64,000 bases of DNA from 66-474 sp040388785 (GTDB taxonomy: Bacteria > Pseudomonadota > Gammaproteobacteria > Xanthomonadales > Rhodanobacteraceae), in NCBI GenBank assembly GCA_040388785.1, contig JAZKBD010000011.1:62001-126000 (forward strand). The letters are read 5' to 3'. The position numbers and the translations under genes are program-made. This document shows positions 52,030 to 60,193 of this stretch, piece by piece. Within the stretch, counting starts at the first letter, position 1; each line of letters starts with the position of its first letter. Under the pieces are notes generated by a model. It searched no databases. It was not told the DNA's origin and was given only the letters and a program-made list of their open reading frames with translations.

Positions 52030-52875
52030 ATGAGACTCGTGCGCTACGGAGACGCGGGCCACGAAAGGCCGGGCATGCTGGATGCGCACGGCGCGCTGCG
52101 TGATCTCTCGCAGATCGTGGACGACATCGCCGGCGAGGCGTTGACCAACGAAAGTCTTGCGCGCCTGCGTGCGCTCGATCCAGACGCGTTGTTGAAACTC
52201 GACGGCGCGCCGCGCCTCGGCGCACCCGTCGGCCGCGTCGGCAAGATCGTCTGCGTGGGCTTGAACTATGCCGATCACGCGGCCGAATCGGGCCAGTCGG
52301 TGCCGGAACAGCCGGTGATCTTCATGAAGGCGACCAGCGCGATCGTCGGCGCGTTCGATGACGTGGTGATACCGCCGGGCTCCGAAAAAACCGACTGGGA
52401 AGTCGAACTGGGCGTGGTGATCGGCGACGCCGCGCGCAACGTGTCGCGCGAAGCGGCGCTCGATCATGTCGCGGGTTACCTTATCGTCAACGACGTTTCC
52501 GAGCGCGCGTTCCAGTTCGACCACGGCGGCCAGTGGGTGAAGGGCAAGAGCTGCGACACCTTCGCGCCGCTCGGTCCGTGGCTGGTGACGCGCGACGAGA
52601 TTTCCGATCCGCAAAGCTTGTCGATGTGGCTGGAAGTCAATGGCCACCGTTACCAGGATGGCAACACGCGCACGATGGTTTTCGATGTCGCGGCGCTGGT
52701 CAGCCACATCAGCCGCTACATGACGCTCGAACCCGGCGACGTGATTTCGACCGGCACGCCGCCGGGCGTCGGCCTCGGCCAGAAACCGCCGGTGTACCTG
52801 AAACCCGGCGACGTGATGGCGCTCGGCATCGCCGGGCTGGGCACGCAGCGCCAACGGGTGGCTGCGGCGTCATGA
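52030..52875 (+). CDS. 2,4-diketo-3-deoxy-L-fuconate hydrolase (FAH family)
   Basis: A 281-residue fumarylacetoacetate hydrolase-family enzyme, expected to split 2,4-diketo-3-deoxy-L-fuconate into pyruvate and L-lactate, the final step. FAH motifs: CVGLNYADHAAE, FMKATSAIVG, the metal ligands in DWEVELGVVIG (two Glu), and VISTGTPPGVG. It begins eight bases after the SDR stop, and its own TGA overlaps the ATG of the dehydratase gene (ATGA). Confidence 0.88.
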   Translation: MRLVRYGDAGHERPGMLDAHGALRDLSQIVDDIAGEALTNESLARLRALDPDALLKLDGAPRLGAPVGRVGKIVCVGLNYADHAAESGQSVPEQPVIFMKATSAIVGAFDDVVIPPGSEKTDWEVELGVVIGDAARNVSREAALDHVAGYLIVNDVSERAFQFDHGGQWVKGKSCDTFAPLGPWLVTRDEISDPQSLSMWLEVNGHRYQDGNTRTMVFDVAALVSHISRYMTLEPGDVISTGTPPGVGLGQKPPVYLKPGDVMALGIAGLGTQRQRVAAAS

Positions 52876-54263
52876 CGAGCCTGGACGCCCGCGACGCCGC
52901 TTCGCCCCGCGCCCACCGGGTGGCGCGGATCGTCGCGCTGGATGTGCGCGACGTCCGCTTTCCCACGTCGCGCGGCAAGATCGGTTCGGACGCGATGAAT
53001 CACGATCCGGACTACTCGGCGGTCTACATCACGCTGCGCACCGACGATGCCTCGGGACTCGCCGGGCACGCACTGGTGTTCACGATCGGGCGCGGCAACG
53101 AGGTGCAGGCCGCGGCGGTGCGCACCTTGTCGCAGCTGGTGGTGGGGCGCGCTGCCGAAGCCGTGCTGGACGATCTCGGCGGGTTCGCGCGCGCGCTCAC
53201 CAGCGACTCGCACCTGCGCTGGCTGGGTCCGGAAAAGGGCGTGATGCATATGGCCATCGGCGGCGTCGTGAATGCCGCGTGGGATCTGGCCGCGCGACGC
53301 GCCGGGTTGCCGCTGTGGCGATTCATCGGCGAGATGACGCCCGAACAGATCGTCGCGGCGATCGACTTCCGCTATCTCACCGATGCGTTGACGCCCGATG
53401 AAGCGCTCGCGATCGTGCGCCGCGCGCAGCCGCACCGCGACGCGCGCATGGCCGGGTTGCTGGAACGCGGCTATCCCGCGTACACCACCTCGCCCGGCTG
53501 GCTCGGTTACGCCGACGACAAGCTGGAAGCGCTGGCGCGGCAGGCGGTCGCGGACGGCTTCCGCACGATCAAGCTGAAGGTCGGCGAGAACCTCGGCGAC
53601 GACATCCGCCGCCTCGCCATCGCGCGCGCGGCGGTGGGCGAAGACATCGAGATCGCGATCGATGCCAACCAGCGCTGGGACGTCGCACCCGCGATCGAAT
53701 GGATCCGCGAACTGGCGCCGTTCCGTCCCGCCTGGGTCGAGGAACCGACCAGCCCCGACGACGTGCTCGGCCATGCTGCGATCCGGGCCGCCGTCGCGCC
53801 GGTGCCGGTCTCGACCGGCGAGCACACCCACAACCGCGTGATGTTCAAGCAACTGCTGCAGGCACGCGCGGTAGACCTGCTGCACATCGACGCGGCGCGC
53901 GTGGGCGGCGTCAACGAGAACCTCGCGATCCTGCTGCTGGCCGCGAAATTCGGCGTGCGCGTGTTTCCGCACGCGGGCGGCGTCGGCCTGTGCGAGATGG
54001 TGCAGCACCTCGCGATGGCGGATTTCGTCGCCATCAGCGGATCGATGGAGGATCGCGCGATCGAATACGTCGACCACCTGCACGAGCATTTCACCCATCC
54101 GGTGCGCGTGCGCAGTGGTCGTTATCTCGCGCCGACTGCGCCGGGGTTCTCGACGGAAATGCACGACGCATCGTTGCAAGAGTTCGCGTGGCCGGATGGG
54201 CCCGCGTGGCAGCCTGAATCCCCTCTCTCCCAAACGGCTTCACCGTTTGGAAGAGAGGGGTAG
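52872..54263 (+). CDS. L-fuconate dehydratase (enolase superfamily)
   Basis: Removes water from L-fuconate to give 2-keto-3-deoxy-L-fuconate. The 463-residue product matches the characterised X. campestris enzyme in motif order: catalytic lysine in TIKLKVGEN (Lys236), metal ligands Asp264 (IDANQRWD), Glu290 (WVEEP) and Glu317 (STGEHTHNR), and acid/base His367 (VFPHAGGVGLCE). ATG 52872 overlaps the preceding stop. Oddity: residues 450-463 and the TAG come from an interspersed repeat (54221 onward), so the gene seems to have lost its original end to a repeat insertion. Last gene of the plus-strand fucose operon. Confidence 0.93.
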   Translation: MTSLDARDAASPRAHRVARIVALDVRDVRFPTSRGKIGSDAMNHDPDYSAVYITLRTDDASGLAGHALVFTIGRGNEVQAAAVRTLSQLVVGRAAEAVLDDLGGFARALTSDSHLRWLGPEKGVMHMAIGGVVNAAWDLAARRAGLPLWRFIGEMTPEQIVAAIDFRYLTDALTPDEALAIVRRAQPHRDARMAGLLERGYPAYTTSPGWLGYADDKLEALARQAVADGFRTIKLKVGENLGDDIRRLAIARAAVGEDIEIAIDANQRWDVAPAIEWIRELAPFRPAWVEEPTSPDDVLGHAAIRAAVAPVPVSTGEHTHNRVMFKQLLQARAVDLLHIDAARVGGVNENLAILLLAAKFGVRVFPHAGGVGLCEMVQHLAMADFVAISGSMEDRAIEYVDHLHEHFTHPVRVRSGRYLAPTAPGFSTEMHDASLQEFAWPDGPAWQPESPLSQTASPFGREG

Positions 54264-54393
54264 GGGTGAGGGGGAAGTGCTGCTCGATTATTGAAGCGTC
54301 CCGGCGTAGATTAAGTGTTGCCCCCTCACCCAGCGCTACGCGCTCGGCCTGCGGCCGCCTCTCCCCCAAGCAGAAAGCGCTTGGGGGAGAGGG
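54221..54393. repeat. composite REP-like inverted repeat (copy 3)
   Basis: The left hairpin, CCCTCTCTCCCAAACGG/CCGTTTGGAAGAGAGGGG (54221-54260), overlaps the 3' end of the dehydratase gene and is followed by GGGGTGAGGGGG. The right unit (54321-54393) differs by one base from 39456-39528. The core between them is about 46 bases with no gene. It lies where the dehydratase gene and the mutarotase gene converge, so it may also block read-through in both directions. Confidence 0.85.
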
Positions 54394-54409
54394 AGCACGA
54401 GCGGCCAAG

Positions 54410-54769
54410 CTAACTTCTGCGCTCAGTGAGCGCTTCCTTCAGCGAAAACATCCTCTTCATCGGCACCCATTTCTCGCCCGGCTTCGCGAACGGCAGCGGC
54501 TGCTGGAAACGCCACATCAACGCTTCCCACGCTTGTACGCGCGGGTCGGCCGCGTCGGCCACGGCCTTGGCACCGGGCGAGAAATCCTCCGGCGCATAGA
54601 TCACCATCACCAGCCGATTGCCGGCGCGGAAGATTTCGAGATCGCGGATGCCGGCCGCGCGGATCGAGTCGACGATTTCCGGCCAGATGTTTTCCGGCCG
54701 ATGCCAGCGTTCGTACTCGGCGATCAGCGCCGGGTCGTCCTTGAGGTCGAGCGCGTAATACAGGCGCAT
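54410..54769 (-). CDS. L-fucose mutarotase (RhaM-like, DUF718 family)
   Basis: A 119-residue protein of the L-rhamnose mutarotase family, which interconverts anomers of deoxysugars. It begins MRLYYALDLKDD and holds the family histidine in YERWHRPENIWPEI and the block NRLVMVIYAPEDF, near the sugar site. The location in a fucose locus makes fucose the likely sugar; it would feed the right anomer to the dehydrogenase. It starts three bases after the fucP stop, so the two are co-transcribed. Confidence 0.87.
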   Translation of the reverse strand: MRLYYALDLKDDPALIAEYERWHRPENIWPEIVDSIRAAGIRDLEIFRAGNRLVMVIYAPEDFSPGAKAVADAADPRVQAWEALMWRFQQPLPFAKPGEKWVPMKRMFSLKEALTERRS

Positions 54770-54772
54770 GGC

Positions 54773-56062
54773 TCAGGCCGGACGCGCGCGCTGCATCGCG
54801 AACAGCAACACCGCCACGAAACAGCCCAGCGGCACCAGCATCGCGCGCGCGATGCCCGCCGCATCGGAGACCGCGCCCATCGCGGCAGTCAGCACCGCGC
54901 CGCCGATGATCGCCATCACCAGCAGCGATGCGCCGAGCTTGCGGTCACTGTCGCTGAAGCCGTCCACACCCAGCGCGAAGATCGTCGGATACATCACCGA
55001 CATGAAGAAGCTCGCGAGCACCAGCGCGTACAGCCCCGGATGGCCGGGCAACGCGACACCGACCGCGCACAGCAGTACGTTGATGATCGCGAACAGTGCA
55101 AGCAGCGTGCGCGGCGCGACGAACTTCATCAGCGCGGTGCCGGCGAAACGCCCCAGCGTGAACAGCACCAGCGACGCCATCAGGTAATCGGCGGCATTGC
55201 GTTCCGGCGTGCCGGGGATCGTGCCCTGGCAGTAGCGGATCAGGTAACTCCACACGCCGACCTGCGCACCCACGTAGAAGAATTGCGAGGCGACCGCGGA
55301 CAGGAAATGCCGATCGCGCAGCAGGTGTCCGAAATGGCGCGTGCCACTGGCGTGGTCCGCGACCGGTTGATGGATATGTTCGCCGTGCGCTGGAAACCGC
55401 ACCATCGCGATCATCAGCGCGAACACGACCACCACGCAGGCGATCACCAGGTACGGCGTCTGCACCGTCAGTGACTGGCTGACGAAATACGCGTGTCGCG
55501 CGGCCGGTGCCATCGAGGCCAGTTGCTGTGGCGTGTGCTCGACGCCGTTGAAGATGAATTCGCGCCCGATCAGGATGCCCGCGATCGAACCGAGCGGGTT
55601 GAATGACTGCGCGAAGTTCAGCCGGCGCGCGCCGCCCTCGGGTGGTCCCAATACCGTGACCAGAGGATTGGCCGAGGTTTCGAGGAACGACAGGCCGCTC
55701 GCGATCACGAACAGGCCGCACAGGAAGATCGCGTACGTCTGCGTGGCGGCGGCCGGCCAGAACAGCAGCGCGCCCAGCGCATACAGCAGCAGCCCGACCA
55801 GGATCGCACTCTTGAAACCGAAACGGCGCATGCACATGCCGGCCGGAATCGCCAAGAGGAAATAGCCGAGATAGAACGCGCTCTGCACCAGGCCGGCTTG
55901 GAAATCGCTGAGCGTGAACGCGTTCTTGAACTGCTTGATCAGGATGTCATTGAGGTTGTTGGCGACACCCCACAGGAAGAACAGGCCGACGATCAGCGCG
56001 AACGCCAGCAGCGACGCGCGCGCGGCAGGAATTCGTGATGAAGTGATATCGGCGCTGGACAT
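54773..56062 (-). CDS. fucP: L-fucose:H+ symporter FucP
   Basis: A 429-residue, 12-span major facilitator permease that brings L-fucose across the inner membrane with a proton. It aligns with E. coli FucP over LFFLWGVANNLNDIL, containing the essential aspartate (Asp39 here), and LSFLETSANPLVTVLGPPEG with the essential glutamate (Glu128). The start is ATG 56062. The mRNA leader of about 160 bases contains the inverted repeats at 56079-56152, if the promoter at 56228-56257 is correct. It is divergent from the iclR regulator. Confidence 0.93.
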   Translation of the reverse strand: MSSADITSSRIPAARASLLAFALIVGLFFLWGVANNLNDILIKQFKNAFTLSDFQAGLVQSAFYLGYFLLAIPAGMCMRRFGFKSAILVGLLLYALGALLFWPAAATQTYAIFLCGLFVIASGLSFLETSANPLVTVLGPPEGGARRLNFAQSFNPLGSIAGILIGREFIFNGVEHTPQQLASMAPAARHAYFVSQSLTVQTPYLVIACVVVVFALMIAMVRFPAHGEHIHQPVADHASGTRHFGHLLRDRHFLSAVASQFFYVGAQVGVWSYLIRYCQGTIPGTPERNAADYLMASLVLFTLGRFAGTALMKFVAPRTLLALFAIINVLLCAVGVALPGHPGLYALVLASFFMSVMYPTIFALGVDGFSDSDRKLGASLLVMAIIGGAVLTAAMGAVSDAAGIARAMLVPLGCFVAVLLFAMQRARPA

Positions 56063-56078
56063 GGCGGTGTCTTGAAGT

Positions 56079-56152
56079 CCTCCCCTTCAAGGGGAGGATT
56101 TGGGTGGGGATGGTGTCATGACCAGGTGCAACACCATCCCTTCCTTGAAGGG
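56079..56152. repeat. palindromic repeats in the fucP leader
   Basis: Two nested types: the perfect palindrome CCTCCCCTTCAAGGGGAGG (56079-56097), and GGGATGGTGT (56107-56116) pairing with ACACCATCCC (56131-56140), followed by the palindromic CCTTGAAGG. It is another interspersed element kind, different from the CCCTCTCCC copies. It lies 16 bases before the fucP start codon and could influence its translation or mRNA stability. Confidence 0.65.
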
Positions 56153-56227
56153 TACGGAGAAAAGCGACTCCCGATGCAATCGAGGAATTGCAACCGGCGA
56201 AGCTTGCCCATTCGGCGCGTGCGCCCG

Positions 56228-56263
56228 ATACTAGCTTGTGATTCGCTGTGTTGTAAATATAAA
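56228..56263. promoter_or_regulatory. overlapping divergent promoters of fucP and iclR
   Basis: Plus strand, for iclR: TTGTGA (56236-56241), 16 bases, TATAAA (56258-56263). Minus strand, for fucP: TTTACA (56257-56252), 18 bases, TAGTAT (56233-56228). The two overlap in an AT-rich patch, so one bound regulator could control both. No clear operator palindrome was found. Judged by eye. Confidence 0.5.
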
Positions 56264-56324
56264 ATCCAGCTTCGCCGGTGCAGAGCGCTGCATCGCCGCG
56301 ATGACAGTCCAAGCGGGCGGGACG

Positions 56325-57080
56325 ATGATGACCAACAAGCCAGCCAAGTATCGCGCGCCCGCCCTCGACAAGGGTCTCGACATCCTCGAATTGCTGGCGC
56401 GCGCGCATGCGCCGCTCACGATGACCGGTGTCGCATCGGCCATTGGTTACTCCAAGGGTGAAATCTTCCGCATGCTGCAGGTGCTGGAGGAGCGCGGCTA
56501 CATCGCGCGGGAGAACGAGTCGGGCTACGCGCTGACCAATCGCCTGTTCCTGCTCGGCATGGAACGGCCGCCGATGAAATCGCTGGTCGAAGCGGCGCTG
56601 CCAGTGATGCACCGCCTAGCGCGCGAAGTGCTGCAGCCGTGTCATCTCGCGGTCGCCTCGGGCGACCAGATGGTGGTGATCGCGCGCGTCGAGCCGCCTG
56701 ACGACATCGGCTTTGTGGTGCGCGTCGGCCATCGGCTGCCGCTGTCGCGTTCCACTTCGGGCGCGGTGCTGTTCGCGTTCCAGAGCGACGAAGTGCGCGA
56801 GCACTGGCTCGCGCTGATGGACGCAGCCGGCACGCTGCACAAGCGCAAGCGTTTCGTCGCGCAGGCCGACGAGATTCGCACGCAAGGCTATGCCACCTTG
56901 CCCAGCGGCGACGTGGATGCGGTGACCGATCTTTCCGCGCCGATCCTGCGCCGCGGCGCGGCGGCGGGCGCGCTGACCATTCCGTACGTCGAGCGCCGGC
57001 CGGTCAAAGTTTCGATGAAGGCGGCGCTGGATGCATTGCGCACCGCGGTCGATGGCATCTCGAAAGAGCTGACGGCGTGA
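56325..57080 (+). CDS. IclR-family transcriptional regulator of the fucose locus
   Basis: A 251-residue DNA-binding regulator. The N-terminal winged helix-turn-helix (about 14-75) has APALDKGLDILELLA and VASAIGYSKGEIFRMLQVLEERGYI. The C-terminal effector domain follows, with CHLAVASGDQMVVIARVE, LPLSRSTSGAVLFAF and the late AGALTIPY. The effector is probably fucose or a pathway intermediate, by location only. ATG 56325 is chosen over 56301; a G-rich stretch precedes it. The stop overlaps GTG 57077, nine bases before the fucosidase start, so it is transcribed with the fucosidases. Confidence 0.88.
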   Translation: MMTNKPAKYRAPALDKGLDILELLARAHAPLTMTGVASAIGYSKGEIFRMLQVLEERGYIARENESGYALTNRLFLLGMERPPMKSLVEAALPVMHRLAREVLQPCHLAVASGDQMVVIARVEPPDDIGFVVRVGHRLPLSRSTSGAVLFAFQSDEVREHWLALMDAAGTLHKRKRFVAQADEIRTQGYATLPSGDVDAVTDLSAPILRRGAAAGALTIPYVERRPVKVSMKAALDALRTAVDGISKELTA

Positions 57081-57085
57081 GCGCC

Positions 57086-58435
57086 ATGAAAAAATCCCGG
57101 CTTGGCGTGTTGATGTGCGCGTTGGCTTGCGTGGCACCGGTGTTGGCCGCGAAGCCGGTGACAGTGGCCCGCGACGCCCAGACTGAGGCGGCGGCCAAGT
57201 CCGCGCGCATGCATTGGTTCGCCGACGCCAAGTTCGGCATCTTCATCCACTGGGGCATCTACGCGGTCGACGGCATCACCGAATCGTGGTCGTTCTTCGA
57301 CGGCTACGTTTCGTACGCCGATTACATGAAGCAGGCGAAGGGTTTCACGGCAAGCCATTACGACCCGCAGGCGTGGGCGGACCTGATCGAGGCCAGCGGC
57401 GCGAAGTACGCGGTGCTGACGTCGAAACATCACGACGGCATGGCGCTGTGGGATACGAAGCAGGGCTTGAACGTGGTGAAGGACACGCCCGCGCATCGTG
57501 ATCTGGTCGCGCCGTTCGTCAAGGCGTTGCGCAAGGACGGCCTGAAGGTCGGGTTGTATTTCTCATTGATCGACTGGTCGTCGCCGCTGTATCCCGCGTT
57601 CACGCACGACCAGACGCGCTACCAGATCAAGGACGATCCCGCGCGCTGGCAGCGCTTCGTCACGTACTACCAGGACCAGGTGCATGACCTGACGCACCGC
57701 TTCCATCCGGACCTCTACTGGTTCGACGGCGGTTGGGAACACAGTGCGCAGGAATGGCACGCGCAGGCGCTGCACGACTGGATCCGCGCGCACAATTCCG
57801 ACGCGATCATCAACGGCCGCCTGCCCGGCTTCGGCGATTACGGGACGCCCGAGCAGGGCGTGCCGATCACGCGTCCGCCGGACAAGTATTGGGAACTGTG
57901 CCTCACGATGAACAACTCGTGGGGCTGGCAGCCGAACGACAATCACTTCAAGACGCCTTACGAGATCATCCGCATCCTTTCCGGCACGCTCGACATGGGC
58001 GGCAACCTGCTGCTGGACATCGGCCCGCGCGCCGACGGCACGATCCCGAAGATCGAAGCCGACACGCTGCGCCAGGTCGGGCGCTGGGTGAAGAAGAACC
58101 AGGAAGCGATCTACGGCAGCCAGGCTGGCATTCCGCACGACTACTACCTCGGCGACAGCACGCTGTCGAAAGACGGCAAGACGCTGTACCTGTTCGTGGA
58201 CGGCAACCCGGGTGGCGCCGTGTTGCTGAAAGGACTCGCGAACCACGTGCTGGTCGCGCGCGTGGTTGGCAACGGCACGATGCTGAGCCCCAAGCGCCTC
58301 GGCGCCACGCTGGGCGGCGCGCCGGCGCTGCTGGCGATCGACGTGCCCGATTACGCACTCGATCCGGATGTCACGGTGATCGCGCTGGAACTGGATGGGC
58401 CGATCAAGTTGTTCGATCCGGAAGCAAAGCAGTAA
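57086..58435 (+). CDS. exported alpha-L-fucosidase (GH29), copy 1
   Basis: A 449-residue glycoside hydrolase releasing L-fucose from glycans. A Sec signal peptide (MKKSRLGVLMCALACVAPVLAA) is followed by the GH29 barrel with FGIFIHWGIYAV, LTSKHHDGMALWD and the nucleophile in YWFDGGW (Asp214). The C-terminal part (about 345-449) is a beta-sandwich. The start is ATG 57086; GTG 57077 is in frame and overlaps the iclR stop, so translation may be coupled. It is predicted to be periplasmic or outer-membrane associated. Confidence 0.92.
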   Translation: MKKSRLGVLMCALACVAPVLAAKPVTVARDAQTEAAAKSARMHWFADAKFGIFIHWGIYAVDGITESWSFFDGYVSYADYMKQAKGFTASHYDPQAWADLIEASGAKYAVLTSKHHDGMALWDTKQGLNVVKDTPAHRDLVAPFVKALRKDGLKVGLYFSLIDWSSPLYPAFTHDQTRYQIKDDPARWQRFVTYYQDQVHDLTHRFHPDLYWFDGGWEHSAQEWHAQALHDWIRAHNSDAIINGRLPGFGDYGTPEQGVPITRPPDKYWELCLTMNNSWGWQPNDNHFKTPYEIIRILSGTLDMGGNLLLDIGPRADGTIPKIEADTLRQVGRWVKKNQEAIYGSQAGIPHDYYLGDSTLSKDGKTLYLFVDGNPGGAVLLKGLANHVLVARVVGNGTMLSPKRLGATLGGAPALLAIDVPDYALDPDVTVIALELDGPIKLFDPEAKQ

Positions 58436-58462
58436 ACCATTTCAGGTATCGAATATTCGTTC

Positions 58463-58555
58463 GTCATCCCGGACGCCGCGAAGCGGCGATCCGGGACCCA
58501 GCGACTTTTCTGTTGCTGATCAAAGCCACTGGATTCCCGCCTGCGCGGGAATGAC
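58463..58555. repeat. inverted pair of interspersed palindromic repeats
   Basis: The left arm is GTCATCCCGG...CCGGGACCCA with an inner CGCCGCGAAGCGGCG stem (58463-58500). The right arm contains ATTCCCGCCTGCGCGGGAAT (58533-58552), an exact fit to the ATTCCC-N8-GGGAAT dRS3-type consensus. It fills the gap between the two fucosidase genes. Confidence 0.75.
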
Positions 58556-58575
58556 GGCAACAACGGAGTCGCAAC

Positions 58576-60042
58576 ATGCCCACACGTCGCGAAATCCTGC
58601 AAGGCGCTGCCGCGCTGGCACTGCTGGCGCGCGTCGGCGCTCGTCCAGCGCTGGCTGCCGCACCGGCGAAGACGAAAAGCGACGACTACATTCCCGAAAC
58701 CGATCCGCGGGTCGTCAGGAAACTCGCGCAGTGGTCGGACTGGAAATTCGGGCTGATCCTGCACTGGGGCACCTACAGCCAGCTTGGCATCGTCGAATCG
58801 TGGTCGCTGTGTTCCGAGGACGAACCGTGGTGCAAGCGTCCCGACGGCGTCGGTTACGTCGAATGGAAGCGGCGCTACGAGCAGTTGCCGAAGACGTTCA
58901 ACCCGGTGAAGTTCAATCCGGCGCAGTGGGCGGACGCCGCGCACGCGGCCGGCATGCGCTACGTGGTGTTCACCACCAAGCACCACGACGGCTTCTGCAT
59001 GTTCGACACCGCGACCACGGATTACCGCATCACCGCGCCGGACGTGCCGTACCACACCAATCCCAAGGCGAACATTGCGAAGGCGCTGTTCGATGCATTT
59101 CGCGCGCGCGACTTCGGCATTGGCGCGTATTTCTCCAAGGCCGACTGGCACACGCCCGATTACTGGTCGCCGCGCTGGGCCACGCCGACCCGCAACAACA
59201 ATTACGACGTGCGCAAATATCCGCAGATGTGGAAGCGCTTCGTCGACTTCACCCACAGGCAGATCGACGAGATCACCTCGCAGTACGGCCGCATCGACCT
59301 GATGTGGCTGGATGCGGGCTGGGTCAATGCGCAGGACCATCCCGACGCCAAGGCCTACGGCATGGAAGTGCCGTGGGCGCAGGACATCGACATGCCGCGG
59401 CTCGCCGCGACCGCGCGCCGCAACCAGCCGGGCATCATCCTGGTCAACCGCGCCGACGGCGGGCCGTACGAGGATTACCGCACGCCCGAGCAGACGGTGC
59501 CGAAGCATCCGCTGCCGTATCCGTGGGAAACCTGCATGACCATGGGCAAGTCATGGTCATGGGATCCGCATGACGAATACAAGTCGCCGCGCGAACTCGT
59601 GCACACGCTGGTCGAGATCGTCGCCAAGGGCGGAAACTTGTTGTTGGGCATTGGCCCGCAAGGCGACGGCGAACTCCCCGCGACGGCACTGGAGCGGTTG
59701 AAGGCGATCGGCGCGTGGATGCAGGTGAACGGTTCCGCGATCCACGCCAGCCACGCGACCGCGCCGTACGAAGAAGGCAAGTTCCGCTTCACGCAATCGA
59801 AGGACGGCAGCGTCAATGCGATTTATCTGTCTGACGCAGAGGAGCACGCACCTCCGGCGAGCATCGAATTGCACAGCTTCCAGCCGGCGGCGAGTGCTCA
59901 TCTGCAGGTGCTGGGCGTTGCGGAGCCGGTGGCTTGGCAGCCTCACGGCTCGGGCTGCCGCGTCGAGTTGTCCGAGGCCGTGCGACGCCGCCTGGCGGGG
60001 GCACCGGCCTGGACGTTGCGCATCCCCGCCGTGCGCACCTGA
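58576..60042 (+). CDS. exported alpha-L-fucosidase (GH29), copy 2
   Basis: A 488-residue GH29 enzyme, clearly different from its neighbour. The N-terminus PTRREILQGAAALALLARV resembles a twin-arginine signal, so export may be folded. Barrel landmarks are FGLILHWGTYSQ, TTKHHDGFCMFD and the nucleophile in LMWLDAGW (Asp246); the C-terminal beta domain covers about 400-488. Two fucosidases with different export routes suggest different linkages or sites of action; the acid/base residue and linkage preference cannot be read here. The start is ATG 58576. Confidence 0.9.
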   Translation: MPTRREILQGAAALALLARVGARPALAAAPAKTKSDDYIPETDPRVVRKLAQWSDWKFGLILHWGTYSQLGIVESWSLCSEDEPWCKRPDGVGYVEWKRRYEQLPKTFNPVKFNPAQWADAAHAAGMRYVVFTTKHHDGFCMFDTATTDYRITAPDVPYHTNPKANIAKALFDAFRARDFGIGAYFSKADWHTPDYWSPRWATPTRNNNYDVRKYPQMWKRFVDFTHRQIDEITSQYGRIDLMWLDAGWVNAQDHPDAKAYGMEVPWAQDIDMPRLAATARRNQPGIILVNRADGGPYEDYRTPEQTVPKHPLPYPWETCMTMGKSWSWDPHDEYKSPRELVHTLVEIVAKGGNLLLGIGPQGDGELPATALERLKAIGAWMQVNGSAIHASHATAPYEEGKFRFTQSKDGSVNAIYLSDAEEHAPPASIELHSFQPAASAHLQVLGVAEPVAWQPHGSGCRVELSEAVRRRLAGAPAWTLRIPAVRT

Positions 60043-60193
60043 GTCTCCGTTTTTCGCTGCGCTGCAGCAGCTTCCAGCCTGCATGGGGACTTCCCATCGC
60101 AACGCGGAGGTTCTACCATCCTGTCACGGTTTCATGGGTGCACCACGTTTGCAAAACTGAACCATGGCTGCGGCCGATTAGGGAGAGAGTCGT

